From contig CP119325.1 in NCBI GenBank assembly GCA_029202525.1, positions 4,562,001 through 4,626,000 of the forward strand: DNA of 64,000 nucleotides, read 5' to 3'. This document shows, piece after piece, positions 25,920 to 34,911 of the stretch (positions within the stretch are counted from its first letter, which is position 1; the number at the start of each line of letters is the position of its first letter). The position numbers and the translations under genes were made by a program. The DNA comes from Candidatus Pseudomonas phytovorans (GTDB lineage: Bacteria > Pseudomonadota > Gammaproteobacteria > Pseudomonadales > Pseudomonadaceae). The notes under the pieces were generated by a model. That model searched no databases. It was not told where the DNA came from and worked only from the letters and a program-made list of their open reading frames with translations.

Positions 25920-27572
25920 ATGTACGTATACGACGAGTACGATCAGCGGATCATCGAGGACCGCGTCAAGCAGTTCCGTGATCAGACCCGCCGCTACCTG
26001 GCCGGTGAGCTGAGCGAAGAAGAATTCCGCCCTCTGCGCCTGCAGAACGGCCTGTATGTTCAACGTTTCGCGCCGATGCTGCGTGTTGCTGTCCCGTACG
26101 GCCAGCTGAACGCCAACCAGGTCCGCACCCTGGCCAAGATCGCTCGCGACTACGACAAGGGCTATGCCCACATTTCCACCCGCCAGAACGTGCAGTACAA
26201 CTGGCCGGCGCTGGAAGACATCCCGGATATCCTCGCCGAACTGGCCGGCGTGCAGATGCACGCGATCCAGACCAGCGGCAACTGCCTGCGCAACACCACC
26301 ACCGACCAGTTCGCCGGTGTGGCCGCAGACGAAATCATCGACCCGCGCCCGTGGTGCGAAATCGTCCGCCAGTGGACCACCTTCCACCCGGAATTCGCCT
26401 ACCTGCCGCGCAAGTTCAAGATCGCCATCAACGGCTCGCAGGAAGACCGCGCCGCCATCGAAGTGCACGATATCGGCCTGGAGCCGGTGCGCAATGCAGC
26501 GGGCGAACTGGGCTTCCGTGTGCTGGTCGGCGGCGGCCTGGGCCGTACCCCGGTGGTCGGCTCGTTCATCAATGAGTTCCTGCCGTGGCAGGACCTGATC
26601 AGCTATCTGGACGCCATCCTGCGCGTGTACAACCGTTACGGTCGCCGTGACAACAAGTACAAGGCACGGATCAAGATTCTGGTCAAAGCGCTGACACCTG
26701 AAGTATTCGCCGAGAAGGTCGAGGCCGAAATGGTCCACCTGCGCGGCGGCAGCACCACCCTGACCGAAGACGAAGTGCAGCGCGTATCGCGCCATTTCAT
26801 CGACCCGGAGTACCTGGCCCTCGAAAACGTCGACTACGCCGCCCAGGACGCTGAAAACCCAGGCTTTTCCCGTTGGCGCTCGCGCAACACCCGCGCCCAC
26901 AAGCGCCCGGGCTACGTGGCCGTGACCCTGTCGCTCAAGCCCACCGGTGTTGCCCCTGGCGACCTGACCGACAAGCAGCTGGACGCCGTGGCCGACCTGG
27001 CCGAGCGCTACAGCTTCGGCTTCCTGCGCACCTCGCACGAGCAGAACATCATCCTCGCCGACGTCGAGCAGCGTAAGCTGCACGCACTGTGGCTGGAACT
27101 GCGCGAAGGCGGCTTCGCCACCCCGAACATCGGCCTGCTGACCGACATCATCTGCTGCCCGGGTGGTGACTACTGCTCGCTGGCAAACGCCAAGTCGATC
27201 CCGATCGCCGAGTCCATCCAGCGCCGTTTCGACGACCTGGACTACCTGTTCGACATCGGCGAAATCGACCTGAACATCTCTGGCTGCATGAACGCCTGCG
27301 GCCACCACCACGTGGGCCACATCGGCATCCTCGGCGTGGACAAGAAGGGTGAGGAGTTCTACCAGGTATCGCTGGGTGGCAATGCCGCGCGCGGCGCGAG
27401 CCTGGGCAAGATCCTCGGCCCGTCGTTCGCCCAGGATGCCATGGCCGACGTGATCGAGAAGCTGATCGCCGTGTACGTCGAACAACGTACCGAGGAAGAG
27501 CGTTTCATCGACACCTACCAGCGTATCGGCATCGACCCTTTCAAGGAACGCGTCTATGCAGCGAATCATTAA
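25920..27572 (+). CDS. cysI: Sulfite reductase, haemoprotein component (CysI-type)
   Basis: A 550-residue enzyme with two sulfite/nitrite-reductase repeats. The first half has GYAHISTRQNVQYNWP and the siroheme-contacting TSGNCLRNTTTDQFAG; the second has SFGFLRTSHEQNIILADV and the 4Fe-4S/siroheme ligands Cys413 and Cys419 (CCPGGDYCSL) and Cys456 and Cys460 (GCMNACGHHHVG). It reduces sulfite to sulfide with six electrons in the cytosol during sulfate assimilation. Pseudomonads typically pair this form with a small DUF934 protein, and here that gene overlaps the 3' end by 17 bp. Sulfide made here ends in cysteine and, through MetH nearby, methionine. The AT-rich 213-bp upstream gap should hold a CysB-type promoter, which I cannot pinpoint. 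Confidence 0.94.
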   Translation: MYVYDEYDQRIIEDRVKQFRDQTRRYLAGELSEEEFRPLRLQNGLYVQRFAPMLRVAVPYGQLNANQVRTLAKIARDYDKGYAHISTRQNVQYNWPALEDIPDILAELAGVQMHAIQTSGNCLRNTTTDQFAGVAADEIIDPRPWCEIVRQWTTFHPEFAYLPRKFKIAINGSQEDRAAIEVHDIGLEPVRNAAGELGFRVLVGGGLGRTPVVGSFINEFLPWQDLISYLDAILRVYNRYGRRDNKYKARIKILVKALTPEVFAEKVEAEMVHLRGGSTTLTEDEVQRVSRHFIDPEYLALENVDYAAQDAENPGFSRWRSRNTRAHKRPGYVAVTLSLKPTGVAPGDLTDKQLDAVADLAERYSFGFLRTSHEQNIILADVEQRKLHALWLELREGGFATPNIGLLTDIICCPGGDYCSLANAKSIPIAESIQRRFDDLDYLFDIGEIDLNISGCMNACGHHHVGHIGILGVDKKGEEFYQVSLGGNAARGASLGKILGPSFAQDAMADVIEKLIAVYVEQRTEEERFIDTYQRIGIDPFKERVYAANH

Positions 27573-28050
27573 GAACAACCAGATCGTCGACGAAACCTGG
27601 CACCTGCTGCCCAAGGAAACCTCGTTCGACGAGCTGACCAACTGCGACGACTACATCGTGCCGCTGCAGCTGTGGCGTGACCATGCCCACGTGCTCAAGG
27701 CCCGCGACGGCGGCCTGGGCGTGTGGCTGGACAGCGACGAAGAAGCAGAAGAAATCGGCGAAGACGTGCAGTACTTCCAGGTTATCGCCCTGAACTTCCC
27801 GGCCTTCACCGACGGGCGCAGTTACTCCAATGCGCGCCTGCTGCGTGACCGCTACAAGTTCAAAGGCGAGCTGCGTGCCATCGGCGACGTACTGCGCGAC
27901 CAGCTGTTCTTCATGGCCCGCTGCGGCTTCGATGCGTTCGCCATTCGTGCCGACAAGGACCCGGAAGACGCGCTGCAAAGCCTCAAGGATTTCTCGGTGA
28001 CCTACCAGGCCGCCACCGACGAGCCGCTGCCGCTGTTCCGCCGCCGCTGA
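27556..28050 (+). CDS. DUF934 sulfite-reductase-associated protein
   Basis: A 164-residue soluble protein starting MQRIIKNNQIVDETWHLL inside the last 17 bp of cysI. Family landmarks are VPLQLWRDHAHVL, VWLDSDEEAEEIGEDVQYFQ, the central NFPAFTDGRSYSNARLLRDR and DQLFFMARCGFDAF. DUF934 proteins are found almost only next to CysI-type sulfite reductases, and are thought to help electron supply or assembly of that enzyme; this is family knowledge, not visible in the sequence. The overlap implies translational coupling and near 1:1 production. A clear terminator follows 17 bases later. Confidence 0.92.
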   Translation: MQRIIKNNQIVDETWHLLPKETSFDELTNCDDYIVPLQLWRDHAHVLKARDGGLGVWLDSDEEAEEIGEDVQYFQVIALNFPAFTDGRSYSNARLLRDRYKFKGELRAIGDVLRDQLFFMARCGFDAFAIRADKDPEDALQSLKDFSVTYQAATDEPLPLFRRR

Positions 28051-28066
28051 TTGCCCCGCGCCCGTG

Positions 28067-28093
28067 AACAGCCCGCCTCTCGGCGGGCTGTTT
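28067..28093. terminator. Intrinsic terminator after cysI-DUF934, shared with the NEL gene
   Basis: AACAGCCCGCC, loop TCTC and GGCGGGCTGTT form an 11-bp stem followed by TCGTT on the plus strand. It starts 16 bases after the DUF934 stop, and the NEL-protein gene ends at 28097 on the other strand, so the symmetric hairpin probably ends both transcripts. Confidence 0.88.
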
Positions 28094-28096
28094 CGT

Positions 28097-31000
28097 TCAC
28101 AGGCCCTGGCGCTGGATTACCTCACCCGTCAATTCAAGCAACAGCTGCCGTTGCGCTATCTCACGCTCTGCACGAATTTGCTCGGTTTGCGCGAGATAGT
28201 TGTCATCGCTCAGCGTTTTCGATTGCTCGAACAGCGCATCAAGGCGCTGCTGAAAAGGCTCGTCCACAAAGCTGAAGCGCGCTGCCTCATGTTCGTTCAG
28301 GTAGGTCTGCCAGAACGTTCGGTCTGCCAAAGACTGCGCCAAGGCTTGTGGCGTCTCCTCCTGCAGAACCTCGCTGCGTGCCGAGTTCAGGTCTTCACGA
28401 TCTACCCCGCTGAACTCCTCGTACAGCAGATGGCTGGGCTGCGCAGGGAGGTCCAGGCTATCCGCCAGCCTTACGCGATAAGTGAGGTAGACCTCAACGG
28501 GGTCGTTGGAAAGATATTCGGCAATATGCCGTGCCGCAATTGCGTTGACCTTGTCCAGGCGGGACAAGGAACGCCCCAGGAGTACTAGCGCCCGCTCACT
28601 CTGCAAACCGTCGATGGCTGTTCCGGCCTTGGCGACCAGCGCGCCAACCTCCAGCTCGCTGAGGGTCAGCAGCAATTCGTCGCCGCAACTACGCGGCCGG
28701 CTGGCCTGTTCGAACAAGTGTGCGCGCACCTCGGCATGCTGTTCACAAGCCTCGAGAACCTGCCATACACGAGCCCGAAGATCACGGGGCTGGGTGTGGT
28801 ATTCGTGGGTGTCGCGCAGGTCCGAGATAAAGCGGAACAAGTCGCTTGCGCCAGCCTCCTGGTGCAGACGATTCCAGCACCCCAACCGCAACTCACGCTG
28901 GGTTGAGGTATACCCTGTTAACCAGGGGGTCGCAGCACTTGAGCCCGGTGATGTGTGCACCAAGGAGAGACGCTCCGGCGCCCCGGCGGCCGCTCTGGCC
29001 AATTGCAGGCGCTGAAGGGTATCGTCCGAGATCGGATTTTCATGCAACTCCAGGCCCTGCAGCAAACGTAACGGCAGCGCAGACAGCGCTTCAGGCAACG
29101 TCTGAATCTGATTGTCACGCATATCCAGCAGTTCCAGATTGCCGTGCCTGGCCAGATCATTGGGCAAGGCGCCCATGCCTGTGTTACGCAATGAAAGCCG
29201 GCGCAACAGCGGGAAGGATGCCAATGGCGGCAGCAGCCCCACTGGGTTGCCGTTCATTTCAAGCCAGCGCAGCCCTGTGAGTTGGCTGAGCCGCAGGTTA
29301 TCTGCGCTGGAAAGTACTATCTGGTTGCCGCCGAGCCGCAAGTTTCTCAATTCGGCCAGTTGCTCGATACCTGCCGGAAGGCGCGCCAGCCGGTTGTCCC
29401 GCAAATCCAGGTTGCGCACTTTGCTGAAACGGCCGAAGAAGCCCGCTTCAACTGCCGTCAACTGCATGTTGCGCAAAGTCAGGTGTGTAATGTGGTCAAA
29501 GGCCACATTATCGGGCAAGGCTGGCAGCTCCCCCACCCGGTCACCCACGATGGTCAGGTGGTAATCACCCGCCACCTCCCCAGAAGACATGCGCCGCCAG
29601 CTCGTCATAATGCGCCTGGCAACTTTAATGCGACGCAAGCGGCGAAGAATGGTCAGCCCCGGCTCAGCCCGCCAGGCTTGCAATGCCTGCTTGAGGCTGG
29701 CCTTGCCTTGTAACAGCTGGCTGACGTGGTTCCATGGCTCCACACCCCGTTGAGCCAGGTCTTGCAGGTATGACTCCAGCTGTTCACTGGTCATCAACGG
29801 GAACACATGATTCAGCGTGCGCCGCAGTGCCTGACGCGTGCCCGACAGGTGCCCACTGAGCGGGTAGCCCAAGCGCCCATCGAAAAGCCGCACAGGAGGG
29901 CGAATGCCCTGCCCCACCTGGACGAGCCCAATCATTCTGGCCGCCGCCGCTCGGTCGGTAAAGGCATCAGACAGCCCACCCTGCACAAGCTTTTCGGTAT
30001 CAGCATTCGCCGCAGCTGACTGGCGCAGCCCTGCACAAGCGCGGTCAATCCGGCTGTCGCGTACTGCCCAACGCGCACGCTCCGCCAGGGTGAGCGGCAG
30101 CCGACCTGCGTCGTTCAGGCTCTCGAGTTCGATACTGTTGGCCTGCTCGACAATTTCCCTTGCGCAGCGGTGGGAAAGGCTGGGGAAATCCCGCATCAGC
30201 ACCTGGTCCGCAGCTTGCGGATTGACCTGTCGCTCATTGAATACGTCTTCGAATGCCTGACCCCGCAGCGCCGGAAACTCATTGTGCAGTTGCCAGCGTT
30301 CGATGGCATCGAGCAAACGCGCCGGCGGTGGTGCGTTCTCCAGAAGCAGCCGGCGCAGCTGGTCAGCACCGTAGCCTGTGGCCTGCAAGGCGACGGCTGC
30401 CGCCTCGTCGGAAACCGCCGCCGTGCGGGTGGCAAGCCGACGAACCATGTAGGCGGCATCCTGCCAGTGCTGCGGCTGCTCGAACTCATGCACCCATCCC
30501 CCGACACCATTGTGCTCAAGTGCCGGTACATAGGCCCCCGGCCTCGATGGGTGATGAATGCGCCAAGCGCCATCGTCGCCTTCACTGACCTCATAGACAG
30601 CATCATGCAGGCGCCTCAGCGAACGGCCATTCTCATGGACGGCCTGCCCTACCGTCAGATCGATGTCATCAAGCTGATACCCCGACAAGCCCGGATCACA
30701 CAGGCGCAACTGGCCATCCGCCAGGCTTATCGGCACCAGGGCATCCACCCGTGCCACTCGCTGAGCCAACTTGCCGAGTGCCGCCACACCAACAGCCGTT
30801 ACCGCCCCCAACGCCACCGTTTCGGCCACGTTGAACACGTGGCTCAGTGCCGCGTTGCGATCACCCAACTGCCAGTCCTGATAGCCTTCGTACACCTCGC
30901 CCGCCAGTTGCACCACCGTAAGCCCGAGCATGGCCTGGCCTAACACGGGCACAAACAGTGCAGCCAGGCCTGCCACGCTCAGCCCCAAGTCAAGATACCC

Positions 31001-32134
31001 CTGCAGCCTCGCGTGGCGGTCGGCGATATCCTCATCCTCTGTAGACACAGCCAATACCCGTGCATCATCGAGCATCTTGTCGAGTTGGTCTTTGCGCAGC
31101 GCGGCAAACACCTCGCCTTCGATCGCAAAGCAGCGACCATCCAGCTCAAGCGGTAAAACAGTACTGCCGTGGCTCAGCAGCGCGTTCAGAGCCGTGTAAA
31201 AGGAGACACGATCACGCTCTGCGACGAAGCGCTGGAAGAAGCGGCGATACGCCTCATCGCGCATGCGCATGCCAAGTGTCATGTACAGCAGTTCCCAGCT
31301 GGTATGCCAACCCACCGGGGCATACCGGTCCTCGGGCAGCCACGCGATAACGCCCAGCAGCCGGGCGTTCTGACGCACTTCGATCACCAATGCACCAACG
31401 ACCTTCTTTCCCAACAACCTCAGGGTGTGGCACTTCAACACGGTGCTGGCGGCGGGCATCGATGGTGATGTACCCACAACGCGGTTTATGCGCTGATAGG
31501 TCTGCTCGTCGATTTCACCCTTGATTCTGGCGACCGTCGCCGCGAGTTCCAGGTTGGCGCTCAACGCCTCCTCCATGATGGCGTCGACCAAAAACCCAGG
31601 CTTGTTTTCGGCTTCCAGCTGCGACCTCAAGTGGCTTTGATAATGCCGACCGATGTCGAGGCTGCGACAGAGGCTGACAAATACCTCCGCGCTCAATGGC
31701 AGTCGCTTTCCACCTGCATTGAGCAACTGTGACCCTGGGGCGAACCAGCCTGGTTCGGTTTCATTTACGTGGAAGTTGTGCAGTGCCGCTGAAAGCAGCG
31801 ACTGGGTGCTTTCAATCCGGGCCGAAAAGGGTGACAAGGCAGCCGATATCGGCGGGTTTGGTCGCAGGGTCACCAACTTGACCTTGGCCAGGCGCGGGTC
31901 TATCTGCGAATTTGAATGCGCCGCGAGCGCGCTTTTAAGCAACGACTCGGCGAAGTCATCCAGGGGAACGATGGCCTGCAACCTGGCGTTTAGTTGGTCC
32001 TGCGCCCGCTGCTGACGCAATGAAGCTGCGCGCAGCAATGTCAGGTGCTCAATAGAGGCGTGCTTGAACCAATCCGGCAGTTGACGAGCAATCAACGCAT
32101 CGATGGAGTCAGCAGGAATCTGGGAAGTAGTCAT
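28097..32134 (-). CDS. Giant LRR protein with NEL-type E3 ubiquitin ligase domain (first copy)
   Basis: A 1345-residue protein with no signal peptide. Residues 1-850 form a large N-terminal region of the DUF6543/dermonecrotic-toxin-like type found in Pseudomonas effectors, including a hydrophobic membrane-inserting stretch at about 381-413 (LSVAGLAALFVPVLGQAMLG) and the GYQDWQLGDR block. About 880-1040 are leucine-rich repeats (ITHLTLRNMQL, VRNLDLRDNRLARLP, LELLDMRDNQIQTLP). About 1060-1345 form a NEL domain: ARVWQVLEACEQHAEVRAHL, the catalytic CxD as SCGDELLLTLSELEVG (Cys1150, Asp1152) and EVYLTYRVRLADSLDLP. NEL enzymes such as IpaH and SspH attach ubiquitin to host proteins after type III delivery. 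No secretion genes are near. It is a distant paralogue of the gene at 36001-40335. Confidence 0.87.
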   Translation of the reverse strand: MTTSQIPADSIDALIARQLPDWFKHASIEHLTLLRAASLRQQRAQDQLNARLQAIVPLDDFAESLLKSALAAHSNSQIDPRLAKVKLVTLRPNPPISAALSPFSARIESTQSLLSAALHNFHVNETEPGWFAPGSQLLNAGGKRLPLSAEVFVSLCRSLDIGRHYQSHLRSQLEAENKPGFLVDAIMEEALSANLELAATVARIKGEIDEQTYQRINRVVGTSPSMPAASTVLKCHTLRLLGKKVVGALVIEVRQNARLLGVIAWLPEDRYAPVGWHTSWELLYMTLGMRMRDEAYRRFFQRFVAERDRVSFYTALNALLSHGSTVLPLELDGRCFAIEGEVFAALRKDQLDKMLDDARVLAVSTEDEDIADRHARLQGYLDLGLSVAGLAALFVPVLGQAMLGLTVVQLAGEVYEGYQDWQLGDRNAALSHVFNVAETVALGAVTAVGVAALGKLAQRVARVDALVPISLADGQLRLCDPGLSGYQLDDIDLTVGQAVHENGRSLRRLHDAVYEVSEGDDGAWRIHHPSRPGAYVPALEHNGVGGWVHEFEQPQHWQDAAYMVRRLATRTAAVSDEAAAVALQATGYGADQLRRLLLENAPPPARLLDAIERWQLHNEFPALRGQAFEDVFNERQVNPQAADQVLMRDFPSLSHRCAREIVEQANSIELESLNDAGRLPLTLAERARWAVRDSRIDRACAGLRQSAAANADTEKLVQGGLSDAFTDRAAAARMIGLVQVGQGIRPPVRLFDGRLGYPLSGHLSGTRQALRRTLNHVFPLMTSEQLESYLQDLAQRGVEPWNHVSQLLQGKASLKQALQAWRAEPGLTILRRLRRIKVARRIMTSWRRMSSGEVAGDYHLTIVGDRVGELPALPDNVAFDHITHLTLRNMQLTAVEAGFFGRFSKVRNLDLRDNRLARLPAGIEQLAELRNLRLGGNQIVLSSADNLRLSQLTGLRWLEMNGNPVGLLPPLASFPLLRRLSLRNTGMGALPNDLARHGNLELLDMRDNQIQTLPEALSALPLRLLQGLELHENPISDDTLQRLQLARAAAGAPERLSLVHTSPGSSAATPWLTGYTSTQRELRLGCWNRLHQEAGASDLFRFISDLRDTHEYHTQPRDLRARVWQVLEACEQHAEVRAHLFEQASRPRSCGDELLLTLSELEVGALVAKAGTAIDGLQSERALVLLGRSLSRLDKVNAIAARHIAEYLSNDPVEVYLTYRVRLADSLDLPAQPSHLLYEEFSGVDREDLNSARSEVLQEETPQALAQSLADRTFWQTYLNEHEAARFSFVDEPFQQRLDALFEQSKTLSDDNYLAQTEQIRAEREIAQRQLLLELTGEVIQRQGL

Positions 32135-32339
32135 GGGCAGCCTGTCCGCTAGATAAAGGCACTAGCTGACCAAGGTTTCAACCAGTTCTGGCTGTACTTA
32201 TGTAGTCAGGGCACAGGGTGAAAGTTGATTCTTGCCTACAGGTCAAATGACTTTGACGCAGCCGCCGCTTATTCGATGCCTTGCGAACCTGCACACTGGC
32301 CGTCACATGATCATCCCCCCATTTCTCAGGAGTAACCTC

Positions 32340-33143
32340 ATGAGCGTTCCTTCGTTCGGCCTCGGCACCTTCCGCCTCACCGGTCAGGCCGTCATCGATT
32401 CGGTCAAGTCGGCCCTGGCGCTGGGCTACCGGGTCATCGACACCGCGCAGATCTACAAGAACGAAGCTGAAGTTGGCCAGGCCATCGCCGAAAGTGGCGT
32501 GCCGCGCAGCGAGCTGTTCATCACCACCAAGATCTGGGTCGACAACTATGCTGCCGAAAAGCTGATCCCCAGCCTCAAAGACAGCCTGGCCAAACTGCGC
32601 ACCGACCATGTCGACCTGCTGCTGATCCACTGGCCCGCCCCAGGCAATGGCGTTGAACTGACCGAGTACATGCAGGCCCTGGCTGAAGCCAGAAAACAAG
32701 GCCTGACCCGTCAGATAGGGGTCTCCAATTTCAACATCGAACTGACCCGCCAGGCCATCGAAGTGGTCGGCAAGGGCGAAATAGCTACCAACCAGATCGA
32801 GCTCAGCCCGTACCTGCAGAACAGCAAGCTGGCCGCTTACCTGAAGGAGCAAGGTATCACCGTCACCTCATACATGACCCTGGCCTACGGCAAGGTGCTG
32901 AAAGACCCGGTACTCGCCGAGATCGCTGCCAAGCACAAGGCCACTGTGGCCCAGATTGCCCTGGCCTGGGCGCTGCAACTGGGCTACGCGGTAATCCCGT
33001 CGTCGACCAAGCGCGAAAACCTGGCCAGCAACCTGCTTGCCCGTGACCTGATACTGGACGCCGGCGATATGGCTCGCATCGCCACGCTGGAGCGCAATGG
33101 CCGCGAAGTCAGCCCTGACGGCCTGGCGCCGATCTGGGATTGA
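32340..33143 (+). CDS. Aldo/keto reductase (DkgB-like)
   Basis: A 267-residue NADPH-dependent reductase on a TIM barrel. The catalytic tetrad is visible: Asp and Tyr in GYRVIDTAQIYKNEAEVG, Lys in FITTKIWVDN and His in DLLLIHWPAP; the cofactor end is VIPSSTKRENLASNL. The start at 32340 has AGGAG eight bases upstream and gives the usual SVPSFGLGTFRLTG N-terminus. The short barrel and RLTGQAVIDSVKSALALGYR resemble 2,5-diketo-D-gluconate reductase B, which also reduces methylglyoxal and other aldehydes. It stands alone between the first NEL gene (divergent, 205 bp away) and a reverse outer-membrane gene, so its physiological substrate is open. Confidence 0.9.
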   Translation: MSVPSFGLGTFRLTGQAVIDSVKSALALGYRVIDTAQIYKNEAEVGQAIAESGVPRSELFITTKIWVDNYAAEKLIPSLKDSLAKLRTDHVDLLLIHWPAPGNGVELTEYMQALAEARKQGLTRQIGVSNFNIELTRQAIEVVGKGEIATNQIELSPYLQNSKLAAYLKEQGITVTSYMTLAYGKVLKDPVLAEIAAKHKATVAQIALAWALQLGYAVIPSSTKRENLASNLLARDLILDAGDMARIATLERNGREVSPDGLAPIWD

Positions 33144-33180
33144 CACCGTTGCGGTGCAGGAGCGCGCAGGCGGTGAAAAG

Positions 33181-33654
33181 TCAGAACCGCAGCCCCACAT
33201 TGACCATTCCTGCCGCCGCCCCCAGCACCACGAACTCCGCGCCAAGCGGGCCCCAGTGCGCTCCAAACGACGGAATGATCACCGGCGCAACGCCCAGGTG
33301 GTTGAGCGGTATCTTGTCGTCATACTCGCCTTTGTAGCCCTCGATCAGCCCCGCGCTCAACTTCACGTACACAGGATAACGCTCGTTCTCCCAGACCTTG
33401 CCCAGGTAGGCATAGTACGAGCGTTGGTAGAACGAGTTCTTGAACGTGGCGGCTCCCCACAATAGACCGTCGGTGTAAACCCGCTCGATACCCACCAGTT
33501 CCTGGTGGTTGTTGTGGTCGGGATCGTGCGTCCAGTGCTTGGTGTAGGCGCTGGTCTGCACATACCAGTAATCCCCTTCGCGCTCGCCATCCTCGGCGTT
33601 TGCAGCCAGACTCACAACCAGCAGCCCGATTGCTGCAAATAACGTCCTGTTCAT
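33181..33654 (-). CDS. Small outer-membrane beta-barrel protein, PagP-like in look
   Basis: A 157-residue protein with a signal peptide (MNRTLFAAIGLLVVSLAANA, then EDGERE). The mature part alternates polar and aromatic residues as in an outer-membrane barrel (YWYVQTSAYTKHW, SYYAYLGKVWENERYPVYVK) and ends in GMVNVGLRF, whose final Phe fits a barrel-assembly signal. Short length and the early HW/HDPDHNNHQELVGIER region remind me of PagP-type acyltransferases; Pseudomonas homologues are sometimes labelled as sn-glycerol-3-phosphate transporters, which I would not trust. Function is uncertain: an outer-membrane enzyme or small pore. It converges on the aldo/keto reductase gene with 37 bp between. 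Confidence 0.65.
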   Translation of the reverse strand: MNRTLFAAIGLLVVSLAANAEDGEREGDYWYVQTSAYTKHWTHDPDHNNHQELVGIERVYTDGLLWGAATFKNSFYQRSYYAYLGKVWENERYPVYVKLSAGLIEGYKGEYDDKIPLNHLGVAPVIIPSFGAHWGPLGAEFVVLGAAAGMVNVGLRF

Positions 33655-33733
33655 GCTCGATGCCTCACGGGTCAATCCACAGACCCTAGCCAAGCCTTGC
33701 AGATCACGCCAATGCCATACCGCCCCGGGAGCA

Positions 33734-33912
33734 ATGATGCCAATACGCCGTTTACTGGTTGCCGTGGTGCTGGGCTTTCGCATCACCGCAATTGCCGGTT
33801 TTCGCCTGGAGCCCTGGCACACCTACGTGCCCCACGAAATGGCGCGGGCGACGTCCCATCCGTTTTTGCGCTGATGTCCGACAACCTGGACAGCGACTTG
33901 GAAAAACCCTGA
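33734..33912 (+). pseudogene. Possible remnant of a frameshifted small gene
   Basis: Two in-frame ATGs (33734 and 33737) follow a GGGAG site and open a frame of 46 codons beginning MPIRRLLVAVVLGF, which looks like a signal or membrane anchor, then FRLEPWHTYVPHEMARA, and stops at 33874. In the next frame the text continues with the protein-like string VFALMSDNLDSDLEKP up to a stop at 33912. This is what a gene start damaged by a frameshift and a 3' deletion would look like; FxLxPWHTYVPxEM resembles the beginning of some alpha/beta-hydrolase-like proteins. It may instead be chance, so confidence is low. Confidence 0.3.
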
Positions 33913-33934
33913 ACAAGGAACCGCATCACCCGCA

Positions 33935-34897
33935 TCAATGGCCGGACTTGGGCTCGAACACAGTCACTGCACGCGCATCCACTGGTTTGGGCAGCAGCCC
34001 TTCGCGGTAGAAGGCATCGGCAATGCGTTGCTGCTCGCCAAGGTTGTCCAGTTGCACCGGCTGCACATCATAGCTGCGGCGGCCATTGGCCTGCTGCACC
34101 GTCGCGCTGTCCAGGTTACCCCAGAGTGGCCCCAGCACCCGGGCAGCCGCTGCGGGATTGGCCTTGGTCCACGCACCGATCTCGCGCAGCGCCTCATACA
34201 CCTGCTGCAGCACTTCAGGGTGCGCCTTGGCGTAATCGCTGCCGGCCAGGTAATAACGCTGATAACTCGCCAGCTCGTTGCCATCGGCGAGGATGCGCGC
34301 GTTCTGCTGGCGCTGGGCACTGGCTACGTAGGGGTCCCAGGTGACCCAGGCGTCGACCTTGCCATTCTCGAACGCCGCCCGGCCGTCAGCAGGGATCAGG
34401 TACGCCGGGGTGATGTCTTTGAAGCTCAGGCCGGCCTTGGCCAAGGCCTGGATCAACAGGTAATGGCTGCCCGCCGCCTTGGTCACCGCCACCCGCTTGC
34501 CCTTGAGGTCGGCCAGGGTCCTGAGCGCAGAGCCGGCTGGCACCAGAATGGCCTGGGCCGTGGGTGATGGCGCCTCACGCGCAAAATAGGTGAGCTTGGC
34601 ACCGGCCGCCTGGGTGAACACCGGCACGGTGTCGGCCACATCTGCCGACAGGTCGACATTACCCAGGTTCAGCGCCTCCAACAGTGGCAGGCCGCTGGGG
34701 AACTCATGCCAACTGACGCGGATACCTTCGGCCTGAAGGCGCTGCTCCAGCGTCCCACGGGCCTTGAGCAAGGTCAGCAAGGTCGAGGACTTCTGGTAAC
34801 CGATGCGCAGGGTCTGTTCGGCGCTGGCAAGAGACGGCAGCAGGCCGCCAAGCAGCAGGCCCAGGGCCAGGTGGCGCAGGCGTTTACGGTGCAGCAT
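33935..34897 (-). CDS. SsuA-like aliphatic sulfonate-type binding protein (second of a pair)
   Basis: A 320-residue periplasmic binding protein of the SsuA/TauA fold. The start at 34897 follows GGAG with 7-base spacing and gives the signal MLHRKRLRHLALGLLLGGLL (cleaved after ASA). The mature protein starts EQTLRIGYQKSSTLLTLLKA, then has SWHEFPSGLPLLEALNLGNV, GKRVAVTKAAGSHYLLIQAL and VDAWVTWDPYVASAQRQQ, all typical of sulfonate-binding subunits. Such proteins deliver alkanesulfonates or sulfate esters to an SsuBC-type permease for use as sulfur source. It lies 14 bp after a closely similar gene in the same orientation; no permease or ATPase gene is adjacent. Confidence 0.88.
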   Translation of the reverse strand: MLHRKRLRHLALGLLLGGLLPSLASAEQTLRIGYQKSSTLLTLLKARGTLEQRLQAEGIRVSWHEFPSGLPLLEALNLGNVDLSADVADTVPVFTQAAGAKLTYFAREAPSPTAQAILVPAGSALRTLADLKGKRVAVTKAAGSHYLLIQALAKAGLSFKDITPAYLIPADGRAAFENGKVDAWVTWDPYVASAQRQQNARILADGNELASYQRYYLAGSDYAKAHPEVLQQVYEALREIGAWTKANPAAAARVLGPLWGNLDSATVQQANGRRSYDVQPVQLDNLGEQQRIADAFYREGLLPKPVDARAVTVFEPKSGH

Positions 34898-34911
34898 GGG
34901 GTGTCTCCAGA

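Noticed and set aside
29110..29540. Short periodic repeats suggestive of a CRISPR or tandem repeat array
   Set aside because: The periodicity is the roughly 23-residue leucine-rich repeat of the coding sequence; there are no identical direct repeats with unique spacers anywhere in the window.
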